Origin: Streptomyces sp. CG1 | Lineage (GTDB): Bacteria; Actinomycetota; Actinomycetes; Streptomycetales; Streptomycetaceae | Assembly (NCBI RefSeq): GCF_041080625.1 | Contig: NZ_CP163518.1 | Location: 6,627,501 to 6,691,500, forward strand | Direction of reading: 5' to 3' | DNA length: 64,000 nucleotides | Shown: piece by piece, positions 8,453 through 16,545 of the stretch | How the letters are laid out: each line of letters starts with the position of its first letter | Position numbering within the stretch: position 1 is the first letter of the stretch | Notes under the pieces: generated by a model | Told to the model about the DNA's origin: nothing | Seen by the model: only the letters and a program-made list of their open reading frames with translations | Database searches by the model: none | Position numbers and translations under genes: made by a program

Positions 8453-8612
8453 GTCCCGTCCCCCTCCGGCGTCAACTTCCTTGCCTACGAGTGTCCTTCG
8501 AGGAAGACGGGATGGCGAGGGGCTGACGATCAGCGGGTGCGGTGAGGGTTTCGTGTCGGCTTCTTGAGAGCACACAGCGGTGCACGAAGGGATCACGTGT
8601 CATGCGCCGGGG

Positions 8613-9098
8613 CTACGGCGCCTGCCGTCGGCCGCGTCCCTTGCTCAGCGCGAGATGGACGCACGCCCCTGCCAGGGCCGCCTCCGCCACCGCGCACAGC
8701 AGCGCCTCGGTCAGCGGGGCGCCGGTGCCCGCCGTCGTTATGTCGAACCAGGCGTCCAGCACCGCGACCGACGCGGTCGCCGAGGCCGTCAGGCGGGCCC
8801 TGGCGTCGCCGCGCAGGCCGAGCAAGGCCGTTGCCGCACAGCCGGCCGTCATGAGGACGTCGAGGCCGATCCAGGCCAGCGGCCAGTTGTCCACCTTGGT
8901 GCTGCCCGGCAGTGTCACCGCCAGTACGACCATCCATGGCACCAGCAGAACCGCAGCCGCTGCCGGCGCGACCAGCGCCCACCCCTTGTGCGTCGCCGGC
9001 GGCACCATCCTCTTCGCCGGCTGCGCCATCCCCGTCGTCCCCGTCCCCGCCGTCCCCGGCGTGCTCGTCCCCGGCTTCCCCGTCACCGTCATCCCCAT
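8613..9098 (-). CDS. Hypothetical multi-span membrane protein
   Basis: The protein has a low-complexity Gly/Thr N-terminus followed by about four hydrophobic segments (ALVAPAAAAVLLVPWMVVLAV; LAWIGLDVLMTAGCAATALL; further helices) and a basic end. I chose the ATG at 9098 (161 residues) because GGAAGGGGG stands 6-7 nt before it. A GTG at 9170 would add 24 residues but lacks a ribosome binding site and falls within 8 bp of a palindrome. It is transcribed divergently from the ArsR-like regulator, which probably controls it. Function unknown. Confidence 0.7.
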   Translation of the reverse strand: MGMTVTGKPGTSTPGTAGTGTTGMAQPAKRMVPPATHKGWALVAPAAAAVLLVPWMVVLAVTLPGSTKVDNWPLAWIGLDVLMTAGCAATALLGLRGDARARLTASATASVAVLDAWFDITTAGTGAPLTEALLCAVAEAALAGACVHLALSKGRGRRQAP

Positions 9099-9177
9099 CG
9101 TCGCCCCCTTCCCGCAGCCCCTTGCTCCAGCCTCCACCAGCTGCCTCGGACTGCTCGCGACCACCTCCACCGTAGAA

Positions 9178-9195
9178 TGCAGAGAAACCTCTGCA
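9178..9195. promoter_or_regulatory. Candidate operator between membrane protein and ArsR-like regulator
   Basis: A perfect inverted repeat TGCAGAG-AAAC-CTCTGCA lies in the divergent intergenic region, 58 bp before the regulator start. TAGAAT at 9173 could be a -10 box overlapping it. Binding by the adjacent winged-helix regulator is an inference. Confidence 0.5.
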
Positions 9196-9252
9196 AAGAA
9201 GATTCGGCAATCATCGGGGACTTCTCAGGGTTCTCAGGGTTACGGTGGCGGC

Positions 9253-9879
9253 ATGACGGACGGCATGCCCGAGATGACCAGCCTGGAGCGCACCGCCCTC
9301 TACAAGTCCCTCGGCAACCCCCTGCGCCGCCGGATCCTCGACTACCTCGGCCGGCACGGCGAGGCGAACTCCACCGTCCTCGCCCGCGAACTCGGCGAAA
9401 GCTCCGGCACCACCAGCTACCACCTGCGCAAACTCGCCGAGCAGCGGCTCATCGAGGAGATCCCGGAGAAGTCCGGCGGGCGGGAGCGGTGGTGGCGGTC
9501 GCTGCCGTTCAGCCACACCACACCCGACCCGGCCACGATGGGTTCCGAGGAGTACGCGGCCGCCGAACAGCTGGCCCTGCTGAAGATCGAGGTCGACACC
9601 CGGCTCTTCCGCCGTGCCCACGAGGAGTACCGCGGACCCCGGGGCTGGGCCCAGGTGCAGCGCACCGGCGCCTGGATGACCAAGGAGGACCTGCACGCCT
9701 TCGTCCGCGCCTACGGGGAACTGCTCGACCGCTACGGCCACAGCCGCGAGGACGCACCCGAAGGGGCGCGCCACGTGAACCTGCGCTTCTACGCCGCGCC
9801 CGAGCCCGTGGGCGAGCGGAACGGCGAGCGGAACGGCGAGCGGAACGGCGAACCGACCGGCGAACCGACCGGCCCATGA
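9253..9879 (+). CDS. ArsR-type winged-helix transcriptional regulator
   Basis: This 208-residue protein starts with an ArsR-like winged helix (ALYKSLGNPLRRRILDYLGRHGEANSTVLAREL, recognition helix around SSGTTSYHLRKLAEQ, wing ending GGRERWW), followed by a helical domain of unknown ligand and a repetitive tail. The tail is encoded by five tandem 12-bp units at 9814-9873 (three giving NGER-type and two giving PTGE-type residues). It is divergent from the membrane protein gene, the probable target. No metal-binding CxC is seen, so it likely senses something other than a heavy metal. Confidence 0.88.
   Translation: MTDGMPEMTSLERTALYKSLGNPLRRRILDYLGRHGEANSTVLARELGESSGTTSYHLRKLAEQRLIEEIPEKSGGRERWWRSLPFSHTTPDPATMGSEEYAAAEQLALLKIEVDTRLFRRAHEEYRGPRGWAQVQRTGAWMTKEDLHAFVRAYGELLDRYGHSREDAPEGARHVNLRFYAAPEPVGERNGERNGERNGEPTGEPTGP
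9814..9873 (+). repeat. Five tandem 12-bp units in the 3' end of the regulator gene
   Basis: Three copies of GAGCGGAACGGC are followed by two of GAACCGACCGGC. The period is a multiple of three, so copy-number change would lengthen or shorten the protein tail without a frameshift. Confidence 0.9.
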
Positions 9880-9897
9880 GACGCGCACGCGCGGGAG

Positions 9898-10983
9898 CTA
9901 CGGCTTCGCGATCCGGCGCTCCGGACACCGGCTGTGGGAACCCGGCCCCCACTCCCCGACGAAGTCGACTTCCGGAGTGAGCCGCACCCCGGTTCGGAGC
10001 AGGGCCTGTTCCTGCACGATGTCGATGGCCCGGCTGAACTCGGCTGCGCTCGCTCCGTCGTCGGCGACCAGGGTGTAGTGCAGCGACGAGATGCGTACGC
10101 CTTCGGCGATCGGGGCGCCGAGCTCGAAGCCGGCCTGGCGGATGAGCCAACTCGCGCTGACCCGGGTCGAGCCGTCGGGGAACTCGTTGACCGGCGCGTT
10201 GCGGGCGCGCAGGCGTTCCGCCTGGGCGGCGGTGATCTCGGGGCTGAGGAACACACTGCCGACCGACCGCCGGTCGGTGTCACCGCAGCCCAGCACCATG
10301 CCCTTGCCCTTGCGGACGACGAGCACCGCCCCGGCGGCCTCGGACAACGGGACCCGGCTGCCCACCGGGACATCGAGTTCCGCGGCGACCATGCGATAGG
10401 TGACCGGGGCGCTCAACTCGGAACGGCGCAGGGCGAACACCAGCTTCAGCAGGGTCCAGCGACGGGAGCCCTTGAAGACGCTGGTGCGGTGGCCCAGCCC
10501 GCAGGCCGCCGCCTCCATGGTGACACTGCGTCCCAACGCCCAGTCCCAGGCGGTCACTTCGACCAGGGTGTCGGAGATCTCCTGCCCGTAGGCGCCGACG
10601 TTCTGGACCGGTGTGGCGCCTGTCGTGCCGGGGATGCCCACGAGCATCTCCATACCGCTCAGGCCCTCGTCGATGGTGGTGGCGACGAGGTCGACGAGCG
10701 GGTGGCCGGCCTGGACCTCGATCAGCGTACGGCCGTCGGCGGTGTCCCCCGCCCACCGCACGCCCCTGGTGTTCATCCGCAGCACGGCGGACGAGCAGCC
10801 CAGGTCGCTGACCAGGACGTTGCTGCCGGACCCCAGGCATACCGGTTCGTCGGCGTAGGCGCCGGCGAGCTCGACGAAGGAGGGGAAGTCCGCCGGATCG
10901 CGCAGATCGACGAAGGCCGCCGCCGGGCCTCCGATGCCCAGGGTCGTCATCGGGGCGAGCGGTACGCCGTGGGTGACTCGCAT
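9898..10983 (-). CDS. MurB-like FAD-dependent oxidoreductase (UDP-N-acetylmuramate dehydrogenase family)
   Basis: This 361-residue cytoplasmic flavoprotein has the FAD-binding loop CLGSGSNVLVSD, the motif GIPGTTGATPVQNVGAYGQEI, an Arg in GHRTSVFK (substrate arginine; the usual Tyr is His), a Ser in RSVGSVF (proton donor position) and the catalytic Glu in LTPEVDFVG. All three MurB catalytic positions are thus filled. Genome position beside a TPR regulator, an MFS carrier and remnants of biosynthetic genes suggests a paralogue with a specialised role rather than the housekeeping MurB; that is inference. The 5' leader is made of short tandem repeats. Confidence 0.85.
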   Translation of the reverse strand: MRVTHGVPLAPMTTLGIGGPAAAFVDLRDPADFPSFVELAGAYADEPVCLGSGSNVLVSDLGCSSAVLRMNTRGVRWAGDTADGRTLIEVQAGHPLVDLVATTIDEGLSGMEMLVGIPGTTGATPVQNVGAYGQEISDTLVEVTAWDWALGRSVTMEAAACGLGHRTSVFKGSRRWTLLKLVFALRRSELSAPVTYRMVAAELDVPVGSRVPLSEAAGAVLVVRKGKGMVLGCGDTDRRSVGSVFLSPEITAAQAERLRARNAPVNEFPDGSTRVSASWLIRQAGFELGAPIAEGVRISSLHYTLVADDGASAAEFSRAIDIVQEQALLRTGVRLTPEVDFVGEWGPGSHSRCPERRIAKP

Positions 10984-10997
10984 GTCCGTGGGATTCT

Positions 10998-11053
10998 CCT
11001 TGGTGCCTTGGTGCCTTGGTGCCTTGGTGCCTTGGTGCTTTGGTTCCTTGGTA
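10998..11053 (+). repeat. Seven 8-bp tandem repeats (CCTTGGTG) in the leader of the MurB-like gene
   Basis: Five perfect and two imperfect copies of CCTTGGTG run head to tail. On the coding strand of the MurB-like gene they read CACCAAGG, and the copy nearest the gene merges into its ribosome binding site AAGGAG. Slippage here could alter the leader length. Confidence 0.9.
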
Positions 11054-11097
11054 CGACAGGCAGCTCGTGGCCGGGTCCCGGCTCCCGGCCGACTCTG

Positions 11098-12405
11098 TCA
11101 GCTTGCCGTCTCCTGGGGATCGGCGCTCAGGAGATCGTTTGCCCGCTGCACGAAGTCGCGTGCCGCCCGGCTGTCGTAGCGCTGGAACCTGTGGCGGAGG
11201 GTCGCCAGACGGGTCCGGGCGCGCCGGGAGGTGGCCCGCCCGGCGAGGGACAGGGCGTCGTGGGCGGCTTCCGCCGCGCCGTCCACGACGTGCCGGGACA
11301 GCCGGGCCTCGGCCAGCGAGGTGTGGTGCAGCAGCCGATTCAGCGGCTGGCTCTCCCCGAGCAGTTCGATGCCGTGCGCCAGATGCTGCTCCGCCTGGTG
11401 GGGGCGGCCCAGTTCCAGCCAGGCCCGACCGGCGTCGGCCACCATGACGGCCGGTGTCAGCCAGTAGGCCCAGGGGGCGTCGGCCGGTGGCTCACCGTGC
11501 CGGCTGAGGTCGGCCGCCGCGTCCATGGCGAGCCGGCAGCCGGCCTCGTCGCCGAGGCTCGCACGGGCCCGTGCCTCACGGGTGGCCAGCAGCGCCGCGC
11601 CGAGGCCGATGTCCTCCGCGCCCGAACCCTTGCGTGCGATGCGGATCAGACGCAGCGCCTCCTCGCCCCGGCCTTCCCACGTGGCGTGGTAGCTCATACA
11701 GGAAATGATGTACGCGGCCAGGGCACGGTCGCCCGCGGTGTGTGCGGAGTGCAGGGCGGTCACGAAACAGCTCCGGCTGCGCCTGGTCATCCCCAGGTCT
11801 GCGGCCAGCCATCCGGCCAGCTGGCCCAGCTCGGCGATGCCGCGGTGCAGCCGTACACCGGTCTCCGCGTCGTAACAGCACTCGGCGGCCAGTCTTCTGG
11901 CCCACTGGAAGTCCTGGAGCGCCCAGTCCATCACCAGCCGGGTGCCGCGGAAGGCGTCGTCCAGCTCGCGCAGCTGACGGATCCGGGTGGTCAGCAGGTC
12001 GACGGCGACGGCGGGAAGTTCGTCGCCGCGGAGCCGCGAGGGCGCGTCCGCTTCGTCGGCCACCAGCCAGTCCACCGCGGCGGCGATCAGGTCGGGCCCG
12101 GGCTCCGCGGCGCCGTTCGTGCCCGGGGCCCGGAGGCCGGCGGCCGGCGCCTCCGGGTCCTGGTCGGCCGTGAAGTGCTGGGGCCACAGCGCTTCGACGG
12201 AGATGGGTTCGCCGAGCCGGTCGGACAGGATCTGCGCGACCACGTGGGGGAGCCGGCGCCGGGGGCGTGCGCCCTTGAGCCAGTTGTAGGGGGCCTTGCT
12301 GCTGATGGTTCCGGTGCCGCACTTCTTGTTGATCTCGTTGGCCAGTCGCTCCGGCGACCACGCTAATCTCATCAGGCAAGTGGCCAGCGCTGACGTCTCG
12401 TTCAT
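11098..12405 (-). CDS. Helix-turn-helix regulator with C-terminal TPR-like domain
   Basis: This 435-residue protein has an N-terminal domain (ANEINKKCGTGTISSKAPYNWLKGARPR) of the type found in Streptomyces regulators with a degenerate XRE-like helix-turn-helix, followed by a long helical region with TPR-like spacing of Ala/Leu/Trp residues (GRAWLELGRPHQAEQHLAHGIELL). Such proteins (NsdA-like group) act as pleiotropic or pathway regulators. It lies in a possible minus-strand transcription unit MFS - regulator - MurB-like with gaps of about 110 bp. The target is unknown. Confidence 0.75.
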   Translation of the reverse strand: MNETSALATCLMRLAWSPERLANEINKKCGTGTISSKAPYNWLKGARPRRRLPHVVAQILSDRLGEPISVEALWPQHFTADQDPEAPAAGLRAPGTNGAAEPGPDLIAAAVDWLVADEADAPSRLRGDELPAVAVDLLTTRIRQLRELDDAFRGTRLVMDWALQDFQWARRLAAECCYDAETGVRLHRGIAELGQLAGWLAADLGMTRRSRSCFVTALHSAHTAGDRALAAYIISCMSYHATWEGRGEEALRLIRIARKGSGAEDIGLGAALLATREARARASLGDEAGCRLAMDAAADLSRHGEPPADAPWAYWLTPAVMVADAGRAWLELGRPHQAEQHLAHGIELLGESQPLNRLLHHTSLAEARLSRHVVDGAAEAAHDALSLAGRATSRRARTRLATLRHRFQRYDSRAARDFVQRANDLLSADPQETAS

Positions 12406-12514
12406 CGGGGAACCTCGACCCTGAACACTGATGATCCCTTGCTAGCACTTCCCTGGCGGAACGGTACGAAATCTGTGACGGCGCACACAGCTGTTGCAGC
12501 AGAGTTGCAACTGC

Positions 12515-13816
12515 TCACGATGCGTGCACTGGAGCGGCCCGGCGCGGAGATCCGGGTGGCGGGCTGCCCGATGCCTGCGTACGCAGCACGTACCGGTAGA
12601 GGAGTACGCCCACGGCCAGCACCGCGACCGCGAACAGGAAGGGCGCATGGAACGTTCCGGTCGCCTGGGCCAGCCACCCGGTGAACATCACACCGAAGCC
12701 GGTGGCCGCCGTGTTGGCGAAGTTCATCAGGCCGCTGACCGCCCCGACGGTGCCGGGTGCCGCCAGCAGGCCCGGCAGACTCCACGCCACGGGCGCCGCG
12801 ATGGCCAGCCCGGAGAGTGAGACCGACATCCAGCACACGGCCTCGGCCGCCGAATCGGCGGTCCCGGCCGCCCCGATCGTGGCGCCGAGCGTCAGCCCCA
12901 CGGTCAGCACGTTCCTGCGGATCCGCATCGGGTCATGGCCCCGGCGCACCAGCCGGTCCACCAGCCAGCCCCCGACCACGAGTTCGGCCACAGTCGCCAC
13001 CGCCCAGGGGATCATCGAGTGGATGCCGGAGTTGAGCAGCTGGAGGCCGAACTCCCGGTGGAAGAACTCGGGCATCCAGGTGACCACCACGTTGATCGTG
13101 TAGCCGTAGCAGGCGAAGGCGAGGGCCACGAGCCAGTTCCTTCGGGTGCACAGCACGGAGCGGAGCTGCCCGGCGCGCCCCCGGTCGGTGTCCCGCCCCC
13201 CGCCGTCGAGGATGAACTCCCGCTCGTCGGCGCGCAGCAGGGGATGCTCGGAGGGGTCCCGGTAGCCCCACCACCACAGCGCCGAGAACACCAGGCTGAG
13301 CGCCGCGCTGAACAGGAACCCGGCCCGCCAGCCCCACTCACTCATCACGAACGCCAGCACCGGGAACGCCACCATGTTGGCGAACTTGGTGGCGCCGTCG
13401 AACACCGCCGTCGCCGTACCGCGTTCGCCGAGCGGGAACCACGCGGCGGTCGCCTTGGACGCGGAGACCATGGACGGCCCCTCGGCCACGCCCAGCAGCA
13501 GACGTGCCGCGATGAGGGGACCGAGTCCGCCGGCCACCGCGGTCAGCAGGCTGGCCACGGCCCACAGGGCGGACCCGATACGGGTGAGCCAGGAGACGCC
13601 GAAGATGTCCACCAGGGCGCCGGCCGGCAGCTGGACCAGACAGTACGACCACGTGAACGCGGCAAGCACGAGGCCGAGTTGACTCAGATCGAGACCGAAC
13701 TCATGGGCCAGGGGCGAACTCGCCACCGACAAGGCCGTCCGGTCGAGGAAGTTGACGACTATTCCTCCGGCGAGCAGCCCGCCGATGGCCCAGCGGGTGC
13801 GTCCATGGTGCTTCAC
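12515..13816 (-). CDS. MFS transporter, anion:cation symporter type
   Basis: This 433-residue carrier has twelve hydrophobic segments and the MFS motif between helices 2 and 3 in the form GALVDIFGVSWLTRIG. NFLDRTALSVASSPL and the helix-4/5 region LLGVAEGPSMVSASKATAAWFP match the ACS subfamily (glucarate, galactonate, phthalate and similar organic anions). The start is GTG at 13816 with AAAGGTGA upstream. It faces the broken ParB/StrR-like gene across 211 bp carrying TGACC direct repeats. Uptake of an organic acid is likely, but the substrate is not evident. Confidence 0.85.
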   Translation of the reverse strand: MKHHGRTRWAIGGLLAGGIVVNFLDRTALSVASSPLAHEFGLDLSQLGLVLAAFTWSYCLVQLPAGALVDIFGVSWLTRIGSALWAVASLLTAVAGGLGPLIAARLLLGVAEGPSMVSASKATAAWFPLGERGTATAVFDGATKFANMVAFPVLAFVMSEWGWRAGFLFSAALSLVFSALWWWGYRDPSEHPLLRADEREFILDGGGRDTDRGRAGQLRSVLCTRRNWLVALAFACYGYTINVVVTWMPEFFHREFGLQLLNSGIHSMIPWAVATVAELVVGGWLVDRLVRRGHDPMRIRRNVLTVGLTLGATIGAAGTADSAAEAVCWMSVSLSGLAIAAPVAWSLPGLLAAPGTVGAVSGLMNFANTAATGFGVMFTGWLAQATGTFHAPFLFAVAVLAVGVLLYRYVLRTQASGSPPPGSPRRAAPVHAS

Positions 13817-13925
13817 AGGAGTGGGTCACCTTTCACGAAGTGGCAGGCCGCACGCACGCGTGCCGCACGGATGCCCGGCGGACCGTCCGCCCGGGCAAGC
13901 CGGGCCCGTCCAGTTTGGTGCCGAG

Positions 13926-13949
13926 CTGACCAGACTGACCAAGCTGACC
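13926..13949. promoter_or_regulatory. Three CTGACC direct repeats in the MFS / ParB-regulator intergenic region
   Basis: CTGACC occurs at 13926, 13935 and 13944, each 9 bp apart, roughly midway between the divergent genes. Regular spacing near one helical turn suggests a protein-binding array; the binding protein is unknown. Confidence 0.4.
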
Positions 13950-14027
13950 CCCGTGATCACTTCATGCGGCACCACCGACGTGCTGAAGTGAGTTCCACCG
14001 TATGACGCCTGCAGGGAGGAACCGCCC

Positions 14028-15081
14028 GTGCCCGACGTGTTAACCGGTGGTGCAGCGCGTCCTGAGGAGGGAGGAGGGGCACAGCTGCGAACGGAGCTGG
14101 TGCCCGTACGGTCCCTCCTGTTGTCCGGTTCACCCCGTGTGGCCGGGGAGGACGCGCGGCACGTACAGGCCCTGGCCGAGTCGGAGGCCGCGCTGCCGCC
14201 GATCGTCGTCCACCGGCCCACGATGCGTGTCGTCGACGGGGCACACCGCCTGCGGGCGGTGCTGCTGCGCGGAGAGGAGTACATCGAGGCCCGGTTCACC
14301 GAGGGCACCAGGGAGGATGCGTTCGTCCTGGCCGTCCGGCTGAACTCCCAGCAGGGACTGCCGCTGTCGCAGGCCGACCGCACTGCGGCGGCCGAGCGCA
14401 TCATCGTCACCCATCCGCAGTGGTCGGACCGGCGGATCGCGGGGAGTACGGGGGTCTCACCCGCGACCGTCGCCGCCCTGCGCAGACGTTCAGGCGCGAG
14501 CGAGGCGCAGTTGAACACCAGGGCGGGACGCGACGGCCGGTCCGTCCGCTCAACGCGGCCGAGGGGCGCAGACGCGCCGTCCGGTTCCTCGCCGGCCGGC
14601 CCCAGGCGTCCCTACGGGAGATCGCCGAGGCGGCCGGGATCGCCATCGCGACGGCCAAGGACGTACGAGAGCGGCTGCACCGGGGCGAGGATCCGGTTCC
14701 GCCGAAGCTGCGGGCCGGCGAACGGTCCGGACGCTCGTGCGCACCCGGCAGTGCGGTGCGGGCACCCGCTGCGGGCGAGCGGCCGCCGCGACAAGAGGCC
14801 GGCGCCGCACGGCAGTCCGCCGCGGCGGTGCGCTGCCCGCCGTGCCGAATCTGTGCCGTGATCCCTCACTGCGGCTCACCGAGCCCGGGCGGACGCTGCT
14901 CCATCCCCTGACCGCGCAGTCGCTGGACTCCGGCACCTGGCGATGGCTCGCCACGGGGGTGCCCGTGCACCGCAGGGCCGATGTGGTCCGGGCTGCCCGC
15001 AGGTGTGCGGAGCAGTGGCTGCAGTTCGCCGGAGAACCCGAACTGCGCGGCGGTACGCCGGGCCCTGGCCGGGCCGGATGA
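14028..15081 (+). pseudogene. ParB/StrR-type transcriptional regulator, broken by two frameshifts
   Basis: The first frame (GTG at 14028, GGGAGGAA upstream) encodes a ParB-like N-terminal domain: LPPIVVHRPTMRVVDGAHRL, EDAFVLAVRLNSQQGLPLS and ADRTAAAERIIVTHPQWSD, as in StrR/NovG-type antibiotic regulators. After RAGRDG near 14540 homology continues only in the next frame (PVRPLNAAEGRRRAVRF, LREIAEAAGIAIATAKDVR, a second helix-turn-helix). Past about 14830 it moves to the third frame (RDPSLRLTEPGRTLLHPL) and ends at 15081. The first shift fits loss of one G from a GGG run; the second lies somewhere in 14720-14850. Three reading frames for one family-length protein mean a pseudogene, unless the assembly is wrong here. 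Confidence 0.8.
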
Positions 15082-15132
15082 CGGCGGGAGCGGCCGGCAC
15101 CGGGAAGCCACGCGTGGTGGTGGCGTGCTGCG

Positions 15133-16464
15133 GTGGATGATCTCGAGATACGTCTCCTGCACGCGCTGAAGATCGATGGCCGGGTCTCCTTCAGCAGGCT
15201 GGCCAGGGTGCTCGGCGTGTCCGACCAGACCGTCGCCCGTCGCTGCCGCAAGTTGCAGCCGGACGTCTCGATGCGGGTGCTCCTGGAGCAACGCAGCGAA
15301 CCGGACCGGGTGTTGAAGGCAGGCTCCATCGGCCCGCTCGCCATCGAGGCCCTGGAACGGATCGGCCTGGGCGACGAACTCGTCGCCGCCGAGCAGGAGA
15401 CCATGGCCGGTTACGCGCAGATGGCCGAGCAGACGGCGGATGCCGTGCCCGGCGGGCGACCGGACGTAATCGCCCGGGCGCAGCGCGAGCACTTCGCCGG
15501 ACTGGAGAAGATCGAAGCAGCGAGAAGGTCGGAGCCGGGGCGGCGCAGGATGCGGGTGCCGCAACCGGTACTGGTGGAGATCCTGCGCCGGAAGGCCGAG
15601 CACATCGGCGTACGGCTCCTGTCCGCCCACACGATGACCGGGCTGCGGCAGGACGAGGACGGCGTCACCGTCGCCGTCCGTACGCCGGACGGCGAGCAGG
15701 AGTTCCGGTCGCGCTACCTGCTCGGCTGCGACGGCGGTGGCAGCGCCGTACGCACCGCCGCCGGGTTCGAGTTCCCGGGGACCGGCCCGGCCATGCTGGG
15801 CCGGCAGGGCGTCGTCGAACTGGTCGGTCCCGCGCAGATCCCGCCGGGCATCCACGACGTCCCCGGGGGCGTGCTGGTCTACGGGCTGGGCGTGGACCGG
15901 GTCGCCGCGCTGGAGTTCGTGCCCCCTCCGGATGAGGACCTGGGTCGGCTCACGGAGCGGGAGCTGCGCGAGGCCGTCGAGCGGGTGGCCGGTATCGACC
16001 TGGGTGTGGGGCGGATGCGGGCCGGCGGCCGGTTCACCGACGAGGCCCGGCATGTCCCGACGTACCGGAAGGGGTGGGTACTCTTCCGGGTGCGGGCGCT
16101 CTCCGAAGTGATGAACCTGGAGGAGTACCAGAACGTACGCGAGCGGACGGAAAAGGCCCTGCGGGACGAACGGGAGTTCTCGCTGACCTGCGACCGCATG
16201 GTGCACCAGGTCATGCTCAACAGTACCCGTGCCCCCGGAGCCATCGGCGCGGAGCACATGCGGGCAGGGCGGCACTATGTCACCGCGGAGGCCCCGCTCT
16301 TCGTCGACTCTCCGGCCATCTTCGGCGTACCGTCGTCGGCGCTGCTCTACCACCTGAGGACGCCGATCACCGAATACTTCGCGCGCGCTCCGCGAGGCTT
16401 CCGGGCGGCCCGCGAACAGGGGTACGTCGCCGTCGGGCCGCCGCCGGCGTCCACCGGCTGCTGA
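15133..16464 (+). CDS. Chimeric ORF: Lrp/AsnC helix-turn-helix + FAD monooxygenase core + cyclodipeptide synthase C-terminal half
   Basis: The 443-residue frame is continuous but built from three unrelated pieces. Residues 1-43 (IRLLHALKIDGRVSFSRLARV, SDQTVARRCRKL) are an AsnC/Lrp DNA-binding domain. Residues about 45-316 are an aromatic-hydroxylase type FAD monooxygenase that begins after its missing GxGxxG dinucleotide motif (LLEQRSEPDRVLKAGSIG) and stops just before the second FAD motif (GDAAH). Residues about 317-443 (FRVRALSEV, EYQNVRERTEKALRDE, AEHMRAGRHYVTAEAPLF, VPSSALLYHLRTPIT) match the C-terminal half of AlbC-type cyclodipeptide synthases. The Tyr and Glu of the AlbC catalytic pair are kept (YVTAEAPLF), but the N-terminal half with the catalytic serine is absent. 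None of the three parts should be active alone. It is probably a product of successive deletions. Confidence 0.75.
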   Translation: MDDLEIRLLHALKIDGRVSFSRLARVLGVSDQTVARRCRKLQPDVSMRVLLEQRSEPDRVLKAGSIGPLAIEALERIGLGDELVAAEQETMAGYAQMAEQTADAVPGGRPDVIARAQREHFAGLEKIEAARRSEPGRRRMRVPQPVLVEILRRKAEHIGVRLLSAHTMTGLRQDEDGVTVAVRTPDGEQEFRSRYLLGCDGGGSAVRTAAGFEFPGTGPAMLGRQGVVELVGPAQIPPGIHDVPGGVLVYGLGVDRVAALEFVPPPDEDLGRLTERELREAVERVAGIDLGVGRMRAGGRFTDEARHVPTYRKGWVLFRVRALSEVMNLEEYQNVRERTEKALRDEREFSLTCDRMVHQVMLNSTRAPGAIGAEHMRAGRHYVTAEAPLFVDSPAIFGVPSSALLYHLRTPITEYFARAPRGFRAAREQGYVAVGPPPASTGC

Positions 16465-16545
16465 GGCTGGAGAGACAGCCGATACTCCTGGGGTTCCGGC
16501 CGCGCAAGGTGGGCTCGACGGTACCGGTCGTGCGACGATGCCGGT

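Noticed and set aside
8453..8596. N-terminal extension of the NB-ARC/TPR protein to 8596
   Set aside because: The extra 48 codons include low-quality sequence and lack a ribosome site; GGAGGGGG precedes the ATG at 8452.
10998..11053. Tandem repeats considered as a CRISPR array
   Set aside because: 8-bp units with no spacers and no cas genes; simple sequence repeat.
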